A DNA stretch of 64,000 nt from Chelonoidis abingdonii (taxonomy: Eukaryota; Chordata; Testudines; Testudinidae): the NCBI RefSeq assembly GCF_003597395.2, contig NC_133773.1, positions 142,417,818 through 142,481,817 on the forward strand, given 5' to 3'. Within the stretch, counting starts at the first letter, position 1; each line of letters opens with the position of its first letter. Under the pieces are notes generated by a model. That model was not told where the DNA came from, ran no database searches, and worked only from the letters and a program-made list of their open reading frames with translations. A program made the translations under genes and the position numbers. Of the stretch, positions 1 through 9,534 are shown one piece after another.

Positions 1-530
1 TAAGGCACAGAGCTGTTAAGCAGTTTGCTGAAGGTCTCAGAAGCAATTGGTATCAGAGCTGAACCAGATTTCCTGACCCACCCTCACCCCATCCCTAATC
101 CAAGACCTCCGTGTCCTAATGTCTGGCCAAATGGCTCAGGCCCAGATCCTGTAAGGTAGCTGGGTTCCTAACTTCCATTGATTCAATGGGAGCGAGGCAT
201 GTAAAAATCATTGAGAACCTGGGCTTAAATGGTTACCTGGCAGCACATTTTGAGTGACGTGTGAATGGCATTTTTATCTGTGCAGGAAGATGACGATCAG
301 TGAAAAACCTTGTCGGGGGGCGGGGGGGGGTTACCTTTGCTGCCCTATGCTGCTGCTCTGTCTCTGGGTGGGGTTCTGCACTCCCACTACTCAACTGCTA
401 TGGGTGTCACCTCACACATCTTGCCAGGTAGCTGCACTGTCCCTCTGTCCTCCTTCCAGCCAGCAGTAGCCACTGGGCTCTACTCTTACTGGGCAGCTTA
501 GCCACACACCCCCATCTCCAGTGTTTAGAT
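1..530. other. Intronic or upstream DNA with old repeat remnants
   Basis: Bases 1-110 resemble the 3' half of a MIR/CORE-SINE on the minus strand (aggcacagagctgttaag, then cagagctg). Bases 140-205 resemble the short palindromic repeat with caatggga. A run of mostly G lies at 313-331. No exon is supported. Confidence 0.4.
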
Positions 531-747
531 CAGGGGTTCTCAAACTGTGGGTTGGGACCCCTCAGGGGGTCACAAGGTTTTTACATGGGGGGTCGCGAGC
601 TGTCAGCCTCCACCCCAAACCCCGCTTTGCATCCAGCATTTATAATAGTGTTAAACATATAAAAAGGTGTTTTTAATGTATAAAGGGGGTCACACTCAGG
701 CTTGCTCTGTGAAAGTGGTCACCAGTACAAAAGTCTGAGAACTACTG
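531..747. mobile_element. hAT-type MITE with 8-bp target duplication
   Basis: The element begins CAGGGGTTCTCAAACT and ends with the complement of CAGTAGTTCTCAGACT, which are hAT (Charlie-like) terminal inverted repeats. It is flanked by a perfect 8-bp target-site duplication, GTTTAGAT, at 523-530 and 748-755. It has no coding capacity and is 217 bp long. A second copy is at 49353-49699. Confidence 0.9.
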
Positions 748-755
748 GTTTAGAT

Positions 756-1245
756 TTCTCAGTTACCCTCCTCGCAGCTCTGCATATGCAACTTGCTTCC
801 TCCGCCAGTCTGTTCCTGTCAGCACTTGATTGTCTCCCTCACCTCCTGACTGCACCCCTCCCAGCACCCCATCACTCAGCGTTAGCCCTGTGTCCTCCTT
901 GTTTCACCACCCAACCTCCAGATTCACACCGGTTCACCCCCCAAGCTTTCCATCAATTCACCTCATCCCCCTCCCTTCTTTCAGCACGACCTGTGTCATC
1001 CGCTGTCCCTCAGCCAGTGAAAGCAGATACAGCCTCACCCTCTCCAGCTCTGCTCCCCTCATCCCTTTCAGGGACAGTTCGGAGTAGGGGAGAGAGGAGC
1101 ATCCACATTCCCTCTCCCACCAACAGCTCTGCTTCTCTGAGTTATGTGGAGAGCACATCCTGAGCTCTGAGCCCTTGGCTACCAAACAGCAGTCTAGTAC
1201 TTCAGGAGTTTATTGCTAAAATCATAGACAGTAAATGTTAGAGCC
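756..1245. other. C/T-rich intronic stretch, no feature seen
   Basis: The sequence is rich in C and T on the + strand (830-1130) and gives overlapping Ser/Pro-rich ORFs in several frames, which is what pyrimidine-rich DNA produces by composition. No splice-flanked exon and no clear repeat were recognised. Confidence 0.4.
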
Positions 1246-1480
1246 TGATTCAGTGACAGAGTGCATTGGAGGTGGTTGAGGTATTGGACTAGGACTCAGA
1301 AGAACTAGGTTTAATTCCTGGCTCTGTTGCATGCTCCTTGTGTGACTTTGGGCAAATCATGTTATCTCTGTGTGCCTCAGTTTCCCCATCTGTAAAGTGG
1401 GGATGATTGTACTTTCTGACCTCCCGGGTTCATGTGAGGATACAATGATCAATGTAGGTGAGGGGCTCAAGTGCTCTATG
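1246..1480 (+). mobile_element. MIR/CORE-SINE copy
   Basis: It shows a tRNA-like head (ggactaggactcagaagaac, then ttcctggctctg) followed by the diagnostic cctcagtttccccatctg and a purine-rich GGGGATGAT segment with a diverged tail. The order and spacing match MIR in sense orientation. Confidence 0.85.
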
Positions 1481-1496
1481 ATGAGATAGATCATAG

Positions 1497-2130
1497 AATC
1501 ATAGGAATGTAGGGTGGAACAGACTTTGAGAGGTGATCTAGGCTAGCCCACTGCTCCGATGCATGATGAAGTAAACCTAGGCTGTCCCCAAAAGGTGTTT
1601 AGCCAAATTGCTCTTAAAAACCTCCAGTGACAGGGATTCTGCAACCTCCCTTGGAAACCTGTTCCAAAACTACCCTTAGAGTTGAAGAGTTTTTCTTAAT
1701 ATTTAACCTAAATTTCCCTTGCTGCAGATGAAGCCCATGACTTCTTGTCTTACCTTCAGTGGGCGTGGAGAACAATTGATCACCGTCCTCTTTATAAGAG
1801 CCCTTAACACATTTGAAAACTGTCAGGTCCCCCTCAGTCTTCTTTGCTCAGGACTAAACATACCCAGTTTTTTAAATCTGGCCTCACAGGTCAAGTTTTC
1901 TAAATCTGTTATCATTTCTTGTTGCTCTTCTCTGAACTCTCTCCAGAGTTTATCCACGTCTTCCCTAAAGTGTGGTACCCAGAACTGGACGCAGTACTCC
2001 ATCTGAGGCCTCATCTGTGCTGAACAGCATGGGATAGTTACCTCTCGCGTCTTACCAGTGGCACTCCTCTGAATACACCCCAGAATATTAGCCCTTTTTG
2101 CAATGCATCACATTGCTGACACACATTCAT
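1497..2130 (-). mobile_element. CR1 LINE 3' end
   Basis: It begins with catagaatcatagg, the complement of the short tandem repeat at CR1 3' ends, and reads back into the CR1 ORF2 C-terminus. On the minus strand, ORF 1823-2014 encodes a fragment with MRPQMEYCVQFWVPHF and later SPEQRRLRGT, matching the CR1 C-terminal region. It is 5'-truncated, as is usual for CR1. Confidence 0.92.
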
Positions 2131-2289
2131 AGATAGAATGTTACATTATTTATTACATGCACAGGGCCATGCCCCACTCTCGTTTATATCAGAGTTACTG
2201 TTGGTTTACACTTGCATGACTGAGCACAGATTCTGGCCCATAATTTGCAGCCACAACAGAGCAAGAAAAGAATATAGGTAAGAGAGGTA

Positions 2290-2541
2290 GGCATGAATTT
2301 TTCAGCAAATATATTTTTTTAATGAAAAATGCTGATTTATCAAAACCAAAACTGCTTGCCAAATTGAAACATTTTTGCAAAAAAAACTTTTGAAATTGTC
2401 AAAATGTTGCTTTTTGACATTTTCTGAAAGGGAAGTTGGGGTTTGAATGAAAGTGACTTTTTGTATACGTGTTTTAGTAAATTTAATCTAAAAAAAAGTT
2501 GTTTTTTTTTAAAAAGTCACCATTGAAACAAAACGTTTCAG
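2290..2541. repeat. AT-rich interspersed repeat, left part
   Basis: The stretch consists of runs such as gaaaaatgctgattt and ttttgcaaaaaa. Similar text continues on the far side of the DIRS element (8654-8790), and a further copy is at 15114-15300, suggesting that the DIRS element landed inside this repeat. The family name is unknown to me. Confidence 0.55.
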
Positions 2542-2768
2542 TTCTTCTTCGAGTGATTGCTCATATCCATTCCAGTTAGNCATATCCATGCCAATTAGGT
2601 GTGTGCACGCCGCGTGCATGTCCGTCGGAAGATTTTTACCCTAGCAACACTCGGTGGGTCGGCTGGGCACCCCTGGCGTGGCACCACTATGGCACTGAAT
2701 ATATACCCTTGCCGACTCATCCGCCCCTCAGTTCCTTCTTACCGCCTGTGTCGGTCATTGGAACAGTG
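2542..2768 (+). repeat. DIRS left inverted terminal repeat
   Basis: Bases 2542-2578 are the exact complement of 8311-8347. From 2590 onward the sequence (including ccctagcaacactcggtggg and cgcccctcagttccttctt) is the complement of the right ITR down to about 8425. An ambiguous base N sits at 2580 between two near-copies of an 18-bp segment (2562-2579 and 2581-2598). Confidence 0.88.
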
Positions 2769-2943
2769 GAGCGCGGCTTAGCTGATCTCCACCTCCCTAG
2801 CTACTCATAGTTTTCTCGTTGTTATAGTGTATATAGTTCAAATTTTTATTCTTGCAGTTAGTTTATTATTTTCTTTAACATAGTGTATATAGTTAAAAGG
2901 GATTCGAGGATTAGCCCCTTCCCCTCACCCGGTGCCAGAGCCC

Positions 2944-5332
2944 ATGCCCAGTTCGTCGGATTTCAAACTGTGCTCGGCCTGTCACAAGCCGATGCCCACA
3001 GGAGATCCTCACGACTCCTGCCTTAAGTGCCTCGGGGAATCCCACCTTGCAGATAAGTGCCGCATTTGCAAGGCCTTCAAGCCGCGGACCAAAAATGAGC
3101 GGGACTTTCGTCTTAGACAGCTCCTGATGGAGGCAGCTCTTACTCCTCCATCATCAGCACTGAGTGCTGGACAGTCCACACTGGGGAGAAGTGCATTTTC
3201 AGCACCGGAGTGCACCGGTACCACTAAGGCCCCTCGGCACCAACTGTCGCCAGCCCAGATGTCTGCTCCTCACCACTCCCTCTCCCCACGGGTAAAAAAA
3301 CATAAGACTCCTGCGGCTTCTGTGTCCACGCCGCAGTCGGAGCACCTGCCTAAGTCGGACCGCCCAGCACCGACAAGTGCCGTGGCACCGACAACTTCAG
3401 CACCGTTGATTCCAGTCCCGCAAGAGCCGTCAAATCCGGTGCCTGACAGCTCCCCAGCACGCGCCGTGGTTGAGCTTACTATTCCCTCCATGCCGGAGAC
3501 TTTCTTTACGGCAAGGGAACTGATTGTACTGACGGAGTCTGCGCTGCCTCAACCCCGGGCACCGCCAGTGCGGGTTTATACAGTCCATAGGCAAGCCTGC
3601 CCTACTGAGACCATCCTCCATCGGCACCGCTGAGAGGCACCGATCACGATCGCGGTCCCGCCAGCATTCTCGGTCCCTTTGCTGATCCCGGTCCCGACTC
3701 CGCTTACAGTCCCGGTTCCGTTCTCTATCTCGGTACCGGTCGCACTCGTGGCACCGTTCAAGACCCAGTTCACCGGCCCGGTACTCTCGGTACCGATCAA
3801 GCTCCCAGCACTGCTCACGGCACCTCACCTCTTGCAGCCGCTCCTGGCATCGAGCTTTGAGGTTCCGCTCAACCTCCCGGTACCGCTCTCCGCTGCAGCA
3901 TACAGACAGCCTACCCACGGATGGTAGGTTTTCAGGGGTTTTCAGCTCCTCCTTGGCCATCTCGCCATGCATCTGTGTCATCCCATGCAGACAGTGCTTC
4001 CTATGCACAGGACCGTGACTTAGATGTTCTTAGCCATGTCTTTCAAGAGACCCAGGCTCAAGACCAAGGACCTCATCAGTGGTCCTTCTGGATGCCTTGG
4101 GCATATCACTAAGCCCAAGGTGGACCTCCAGTGCCATCACGCTCTGTACCGTCGGACCACCGGGTGCCGGAGGCTACTGTTAGCTGCCCCCTCTCCTGCA
4201 GCTACGGAGGATGCTCCCATTCGGGCACCAGACCCTCAGGTCCCACCGGAGCCGGACGTCGCCCAAGTCCACGAGACAACAGAGGACCCGATTGTCCCTG
4301 GCCTTTCCTCTTCCTCTTCTCCAGATGAAGCGGTGGCAGGGACATCCTCCTTGGACCCTCCTCCAATTGATCTAGGGTCACATCAAGACCTCCTGAGACA
4401 AGTGGCTCTGAATATGAACCTTCAGGTGGAGGATGTTTCGGAGATAAGAGGACCCAGTGGTAGATATTTTGTCGGCTGACGCTCCCACAAGGGTGGCCTT
4501 ACCATTTATTTGGACGATCCAAGCGAAGGCTGATACCATCTGGCAGTCTCCAGCATCTATTCCGCCCACGGCTCAGGGAGTTGAGAGGAAGTACATGGTG
4601 CTCTCTAAGGGGTATGAGTACCTGTACGTACACCCTCTTCCCTGATCCCTCGTCATCCAATCAGTTAATGAAAGGGAGCGTCATGGCCAACAAGCCCCTG
4701 CCCCAAAAGCAAAGGAGGCTAGGCGCCTGGATTTATTGCGGCGTAAAATCTACTCTGCCGGGGGCCTCCAACTCAGGGTGGCAAACCAACAAGCCCTGCT
4801 TAGCTGCTATAACTATAACACCTGGGCGGCAGTTGAGAAATTCACAGAGCTAGTCCCACAAGACTCATGCCAAGAGTTTGCGGCCCTTTTGGAGGAAGGA
4901 AAGAAGGTGGCGAGAACTTCTCTCCAGGCCTCGTTAGACGCGCAGCCGACTCGCAGCCAGAACTCTGGCTTCAGGAATTGCCATGAGCGTGAATATCATG
5001 GCTTCAGGGTGTCAGGCCTTCTACCTGAATTGCAGCATATGATACAGGACTTGCCCTTTGAAGGTCAGGGCCTATTTTCAGAAAAGACTGACCCTAGGCT
5101 GCAGAGTCTGAAGGACAATAGGGTAATCATGCGTTCACTCGGGATGCACACACCGCAGACTCAGCGCAGACCCTTCCGGCCCCAGCCTCAGCACCCTTAC
5201 CCCCCGCCTAGACAGCGGCAGGACTTCAGCAGGAGGCGTGGCCGAGGCAATCGTAGACAGCAGTCTGGACCCCAAGGGGGTCAGAATCACGGCCCCGCCA
5301 AACCACCTGTGGCACTTAAACCAAACTTTTGA
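2944..5332 (+). pseudogene. DIRS gag-like gene, frameshifted
   Basis: The gag-like region of the DIRS element lies between the left ITR and the RT. An open segment from ATG 2944 to 3633 starts with a Cys/His cluster (CSACHKPM, then CLKCLGESH and CRICKAFKPRT), a likely zinc-binding module seen in vertebrate DIRS gags. A second frame from about 3632 to 3900 is Arg/Ser-rich (repeated RSRSR and RYRS), broken by one TGA. A third segment (4024-4479) is Pro/Asp-rich, and the last (4736-5332) encodes a helical capsid-like part with WAAVEKFTELVPQ and a C-terminal basic tract (FSRRRGRGNRRQQ). At least three frame changes separate these parts, so no single product is expected. A GTG at 2932 extends the frame, but ATG 2944 is the more likely start. 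Confidence 0.82.
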
Positions 5333-5399
5333 AGGCGCGCCCGAGGGTGACGTACCAGTTGTTCAACAGGATCCTTTCCCTCCCTTTTGCAACCACCCT

Positions 5400-6184
5400 T
5401 TCTCTTTCCTCCCTGTGCGGACCCAACTAACTTCAGATCGTTGGGTCTTACGCACGGTAGAATTTGGATACCGCCTTCAGTTTATTTTGCCTCACCCCCC
5501 ACCCTCTCATCCTCGTCCCTCTTCAGGGAACCCTCTCACGAGCAAATCCTCTTGCAGGAGGTACGGTCCCTCCTTGCCATGGGAGCTATAAAGAAGGTAC
5601 TGGAGGACTTGAGGGGCAAGGGGTTCTACTCCCTCTATTGCCTAATCCCCAAGGTGAAGGGAGGTCTCAGACCAATTCTAGACCTGTGGGGACTCAACAA
5701 GTTCTTGATAAAGTTGAAGTTCTGGATGGTATCCCTGGGGACCATCATCCCATCCTTGGATCCTGGAGACTGGTATGCCACCCGCGATATGAAGGATGCG
5801 TATTTTCACATTGCCATTTATCCTCCGTACAGACGGTACCTCAGGTTTTGTGGTCAACCGTCAACATTTCCAATTTACGGTCCTTCCGTTTGGCCTCTCC
5901 ACAGGCCCAAGAGTGTTCACAAAGTGTATGGCCGTAGTCACTGCCTCCCTCCGTCGTTGACACACGTCTTCCCATATCTCGACGATTGGCTCATTCGCGG
6001 GGCCTCCGAGATCCAAGTAACATGGCACGTGGGCATCGTCAAGGACCTGTTCATCCAGCTAGGCCTGATGATCAACCTAGAGAAATCTACTCTGGTTCCC
6101 ACACAAAGAATAGAGTTCATTGGGGCCATTCTGGACTCCAATCTCGCCAGGGCCTGCTTACCACACCGCGGTTTCACGCAATGA
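5400..6184 (+). pseudogene. DIRS reverse transcriptase domain, frameshifted
   Basis: This is the reverse transcriptase of the DIRS element. In the main frame it reads LLQEVRSLLAMGAIKK, then LIPKVKGGLRPILDL, then MKDAYFHIAIYPPYRRYLRF (first catalytic Asp at 5795-5797), and later FPYLDDWLI, where the YLDD box is at 5975-5986. The order and spacing fit the RT palm. Two local frame changes are visible. From about 5870 to 5955 the expected LPFGLSTGPRVFTK segment lies in another frame, after which the original frame resumes. The N-terminal lead-in (SDRWVLRTVEFGY) is also in a different frame from the rest, implying a shift near 5520. The main frame stops at 6182-6184, after which RNase H continues in a third frame. 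Confidence 0.88.
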
Positions 6185-6770
6185 TATCGATTATACAAGG
6201 CCTACAAAAATTCCCAACCACTTCGGCTCGAACTTGTCTCAGCCTCTTGGGTCACATGGCTGCCTGCACGTTCGTGACCAAACACGCCAGGCTACGCCTA
6301 CGTCCCCTTCAAACTTGGCTCTCCTCAGTATACCACTCTGGGAGACACAATATAGACAGGGTCCTCATGGTTCCCCCGAGACTCCTAGGCTCCCTCAGCT
6401 GGTGGTTGACGCCCTCTCTGGTGCGTGCAGGGATGCCGTTCCATCCGCCCCAGCCTTCTATGGCCCTAACGATGGATGCATCATCTCTCGGCTGGGGTGC
6501 TCACCTCGGACATCTTCGCACTCAAGGCCTTTGGTCATCTCAGGAGCTGGCCTTGCACATCAATGTCCGAGAGTTGAGAGCAGTCCACCTTGCGTGCCAG
6601 GAGTTTCAACAGCATCTGCAAGGCCATTGTGTTTGTGTTCACAGACAGCACAATGGCCATGTACTACATAAACAAATGGGGGGGACACGGTCGTCCTCCC
6701 TTTGTCAGGAAGCCATTCAACTCTGGGCTTTAGTATAGCCCATTCGATAGACCTGGTAGCGTCCTTTCTC
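6160..6770 (+). pseudogene. DIRS RNase H domain, frameshifted
   Basis: This is the RNase H domain that follows the RT in DIRS elements. LTMDASSLGWGAHLG carries the first catalytic Asp (6475-6477), and HINVRELRAVHLA carries the Glu. The next catalytic Asp, in VFTDST (6644-6646), lies in the neighbouring frame, so one frameshift falls between about 6600 and 6640. Further downstream, short remnants resembling the usual LPG-WN-L-DRLSR end of the domain are visible near 6770-6810. RNase H would remove the RNA template during reverse transcription. All expected acidic positions can be found, but not in a single frame. Confidence 0.82.
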
Positions 6771-6778
6771 CCAGGGAT

Positions 6779-7246
6779 TTGGAACGCTCTGGTGGATCGA
6801 CTCAGCAGATCCTTCTGCTCTCACGAGTGGTCGATCCGTCCGAATGTTATTCATTCTGTTTTCCGGAAGTAGGGATTTCCCTGCATAGACCTCTTGCTTC
6901 CTGCGAGAACAGGAAATGCCAGATGTTCTGCTCCTTCCAAGGTCTCTCCCCGGGTTCAATCTCGGACGCCTTCCTGATACCATGGACGGGCCAACTGCAT
7001 TATGCCTTTCCACCATTCCTGCTGGTTCACAGGGTCCTGCTAAAGCTCCGCAGAGACGGAGCTCGCTTAATCATGATCACTCAAGCGTGGCCCAGGCAGC
7101 ACTGGTACACCATGTTGCTCGACCTGTCAATAGCCAACCCAATTACCCTGCCTCTTCACCCAGACCTCATAACTCAGGACCACGGCAGACTTCACCACCC
7201 AGACCTGCAGTCTCTTCACCTCACGGCATGGCTCCTGCGTGGTTGA
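6779..7246 (+). pseudogene. DIRS methyltransferase-like (Dam-related) domain
   Basis: This open segment between RNase H and the tyrosine recombinase reads SGSISDAFLIPWTGQLHYAF, then PPFLLVHRVLLKL and ITQAWPRQHWYTMLLDL. DIRS elements are reported to carry a domain related to phage Dam N6-adenine methyltransferases at this place. A DAF...W...PPF...W..WY layout would correspond to the Dam core, with PPF (7010-7018) in the place of the DPPY/NPPY box. This assignment is inference from position and layout; activity is not shown. The segment ends at a stop at 7244-7246, after which the recombinase continues in another frame. Confidence 0.6.
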
Positions 7247-7249
7247 GCC

Positions 7250-8258
7250 AGTCAGAGTTACGCTGCTCTGCCTCAGTACAACAAATACTCCTGGATAGCA
7301 GGAAACCTTCCACTTGGTCTACGTATCTGGCCAAGTGGAAGCGTTTTTCCTGCTGGTGCGAAATGCAAAATGTTACTCCCCCCGAGGTCTCGATCCCCAC
7401 CATCCTGGACTACCTCTGGTCTCTCAAACAGCAGGGCCTAGCGGTATCATCATTGAGGGTGCACTTGGCGGCCATTTCTACCTTCCACCCAGGGGAAAGT
7501 GGCCGCTCCGTGTTTTCACACCCTATGGTTTCCAGGTTCCTCAAGGGCTTGGAGTGCCTATACCCAAGTACGCCGCCCTGCCCCTACCTGGGACCTCAAC
7601 CTGGTCTTAACCAGACTTATGTCTCCACCATTCGAGCCGTTAGCAACTTGCTCGCTGCTATACCTGTCCTGGAAGACAGTTTTCCTCGTAGCCATTACAT
7701 CGCCAGACGAGTCTCCTGAGCTTCGGGTGCTCACGGTGGACCCACCGTATACTGTGTTTCACAAGGACAAGGTGCAGTTGTGACCACACCCAGCGTTCCT
7801 CCCTAAAGTGGTATCGGCCTTCCATATCAATCAGGACATCTTCCTTCCGGTCTTCTCCCGAAGCCGCACTCATCACGACGGAGCAAACACTTGCACTCCC
7901 TAGATGTCCGTAGGGCGCTCGCATTTTATATCGAGCGGACGAAGCCCTTTCGTAAATCGCCCCAACTCTTCATCGCAGTGGCAGACCGAATGAAGGGCCT
8001 ACCTGTCTCCTCCAGAGGATCTCCTCTTGGGTGATGGCATGCATCCGCACTTGTTATGACTTGGCTCATGTTCCCTCGAGCCATCTCACCGCACATTCTA
8101 CCAGGGCTCAGGCTTCATCTGCTGCCTTCCTGGCTCATGTACCAATCCAGGAAATATGTCACGCAGCTACCTGGTCCTCGGTCCACACCTTTGCTTCACA
8201 TTATGCTCTGGTTCAACAGTCTAGAGTTGATGCAGCCTTTGGCTCAGCAGTTTTGCAT
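7250..8258 (+). pseudogene. DIRS tyrosine recombinase, frameshifted
   Basis: This is the tyrosine recombinase that would integrate the circular DIRS DNA. The N-terminal SAM-like part is intact in one frame (SRKPSTWSTYLAKWKRFSCW, then SLRVHLAAISTFHP). The catalytic domain follows in a second frame (LATCSLLYLSWKTVFLVAIT). The first catalytic Arg lies in IARRVS, encoded only in the first frame (7702-7716; Arg codon 7708-7710), between two apparently compensating one-base changes. A TGA at about 7781-7783 replaces an expected sense codon. In a third frame the C-terminal catalytic residues are intact: His at 8094-8096 and Arg at 8103-8105 in HSTRAQ, a Trp in ATWSSVHTF, and the nucleophile Tyr at 8202-8204 in SHYA. 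All key residues survive, but split over frames. Confidence 0.88.
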
Positions 8259-8310
8259 TCTGCCACATCTCACTCCAACCCCAAGGCCTACGTAAGGCTT
8301 GGGAATCACC

Positions 8311-8408
8311 TAACTGGAATGGATATGAGCAATCACTCGAAGAAGAAAAGATGGTTACTCACCTTTGTAACTGTTGTTCTTCGAGATGTGTTGCTCATAT
8401 CCATTCCA
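8311..8408 (+). repeat. DIRS internal complementary region
   Basis: This block is two back-to-back complements of the outer ends. Bases 8311-8347 are the exact complement of 2542-2578 at the left end (37/37). Bases 8354-8408 are the exact complement of 8592-8646 at the right end (55/55). Between them, aagatg (8348-8353) corresponds with one mismatch to the outermost bases near 8647-8653. In the DIRS replication model this region templates completion of both ends and the circle junction. Confidence 0.93.
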
Positions 8409-8424
8409 AACCCACCCTCCTTTC

Positions 8425-8653
8425 CCACTGTCGGAGTAGCTGGCAAGAAGGAACTGAGGGGCGGTTGGGTGGCAGGGGTATATATCCGGCGCCATGGCGG
8501 CGCCACTCCATTGGGCGCCCAGCCAACCCACCGAGTGTTGCTAGGGTAAAAATCTTCCGATGAATGTGCACGCAGCGCGTGCACACCTAACTGGAATGGA
8601 TATGAGCAACACATCTCGAAGAACAACAGTTACAAAGGTGAGTAACCGTCTTT
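8425..8653 (+). repeat. DIRS right inverted terminal repeat
   Basis: It is the complement of the left ITR from the segment aaggaactgaggggcg through cccaccgagtgttgctaggg and out to the end at about 8653. The exact outer boundary is inferred from the internal complementary region. Confidence 0.87.
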
Positions 8654-8790
8654 TTACCCTAATTGAATTATTTTTTCAATTTGTCAATGTGGGAAAAATT
8701 TCCAGATTTTGATTTCCCTTCCTGATTCAGAATGGGAAAAATTTTCAAAATCTAGAAAACTCTCCTGGGATGAGAAAACCACTTACTGCC
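8654..8790. repeat. AT-rich interspersed repeat, right part
   Basis: It resembles the sequence left of the DIRS element (runs such as gggaaaaatttccag and gaaaaattttcaaaatc) and probably is the other half of the repeat that the element entered. Confidence 0.5.
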
Positions 8791-8866
8791 GAGCCCTATG
8801 TTGATAAATTGGCGAGGGTTGAGAGAATAGCCACAGGAGTGATTAGCAGTTCAGAAAAAAATAATT

Positions 8867-9524
8867 CAGGCCATGTCTACACTATCACTTATGTCATCAA
8901 AACTTATGTCACTCAGCGGGGTGAGAAAACAGACATGGGTGGTGGGTGGAGCTCCCCTTCCAGGAGGCTAGCCCCCCTCACTCCACCCTTTCCACCTGAA
9001 CCCCCTTCCCCCCCGTGGCCAGAGCCCCCAACCCCCTCTCCCCCCACAGCCGGAGGACCCCTGGGCCAGCTAGAGCCCTAAGTCCCCCTGCCCCTGGAGG
9101 AGTCCCGGGCTGGCTGGAGCTCTCCCAGCTGCTCCGCACCTCCCCTCCTGAGACCCCAAGCCACCCCATGGGAAATGCTCACGTCTCTTCTGAATAACCT
9201 GAGCTTTTTGTATGCACCATGGAGTCCAGGGAGATTACTGATGAACCAAGGAAGTTGAGTAGCACATTCCGCCTCCTCAGCTTCCCCAGAACTTGCATGG
9301 TGCCTAATAATAATAAAAAACTTCCCCGCAACTGGCAGCTGCAGCTGTGCCAGGGCAGGCGTAGCCTTGCCTAGCCTATTATACTCTTGACCTATGCAGG
9401 AGTACTTCTCTTGGCCTATGCTCGTTGGATGTAGTTTAATTATGTCAACGGGAGAGCTCTCTCTCATTGGCATAGAGCAGCTACACGAGAGCCCTTACAG
9501 CGGTACAGTGTGGAGATAGCCCTG
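8867..9524. mobile_element. Long MITE with GTCTACACT-type terminal inverted repeats
   Basis: The left end caggccatgtctacact (8867-8883) matches the complement of the right end agtgtggagatagccctg (9507-9524) with a few differences. The interior has paired motifs (acttatgtca near the left end, attatgtcaac on the right). The middle is C-rich and may be secondary sequence. There is no coding capacity and no clear target duplication. Confidence 0.65.
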
Positions 9525-9534
9525 CAGTGATAAG

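Larger units (their letters stand above)
2542..8653 (+). mobile_element. Full-length DIRS-type tyrosine-recombinase retrotransposon
   Basis: This is a 6.1-kb element with the full DIRS architecture: inverted terminal repeats, gag, reverse transcriptase, RNase H, a methyltransferase-like domain, a tyrosine recombinase, then an internal complementary region joined to the right ITR. DIRS elements have no integrase or protease; they are thought to form a circular DNA and to insert by site-specific recombination, leaving no ordinary target duplication. None is seen here. Both outer ends are matched exactly by the internal complementary region. Open frames are interrupted by several frameshifts and stops, so this copy is probably inactive. 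It lies in an SFXN5 intron (or just upstream of the exon at 10342) in the same orientation as the gene. The domain order is seen directly; inactivity is inferred. Confidence 0.93.

Noticed and set aside
702..1163. 153-codon plus-strand ORF
   Set aside because: It overlaps the hAT MITE end and a C/T-rich stretch, and other frames are open too; no recognisable protein.
3430..4008. 192-codon minus-strand ORF rich in Arg/Asp/Glu
   Set aside because: It is the antisense reading of the repetitive Arg/Ser-rich gag tract of the DIRS element; dipeptide repeats arise from the DNA repetition and there is no independent support.
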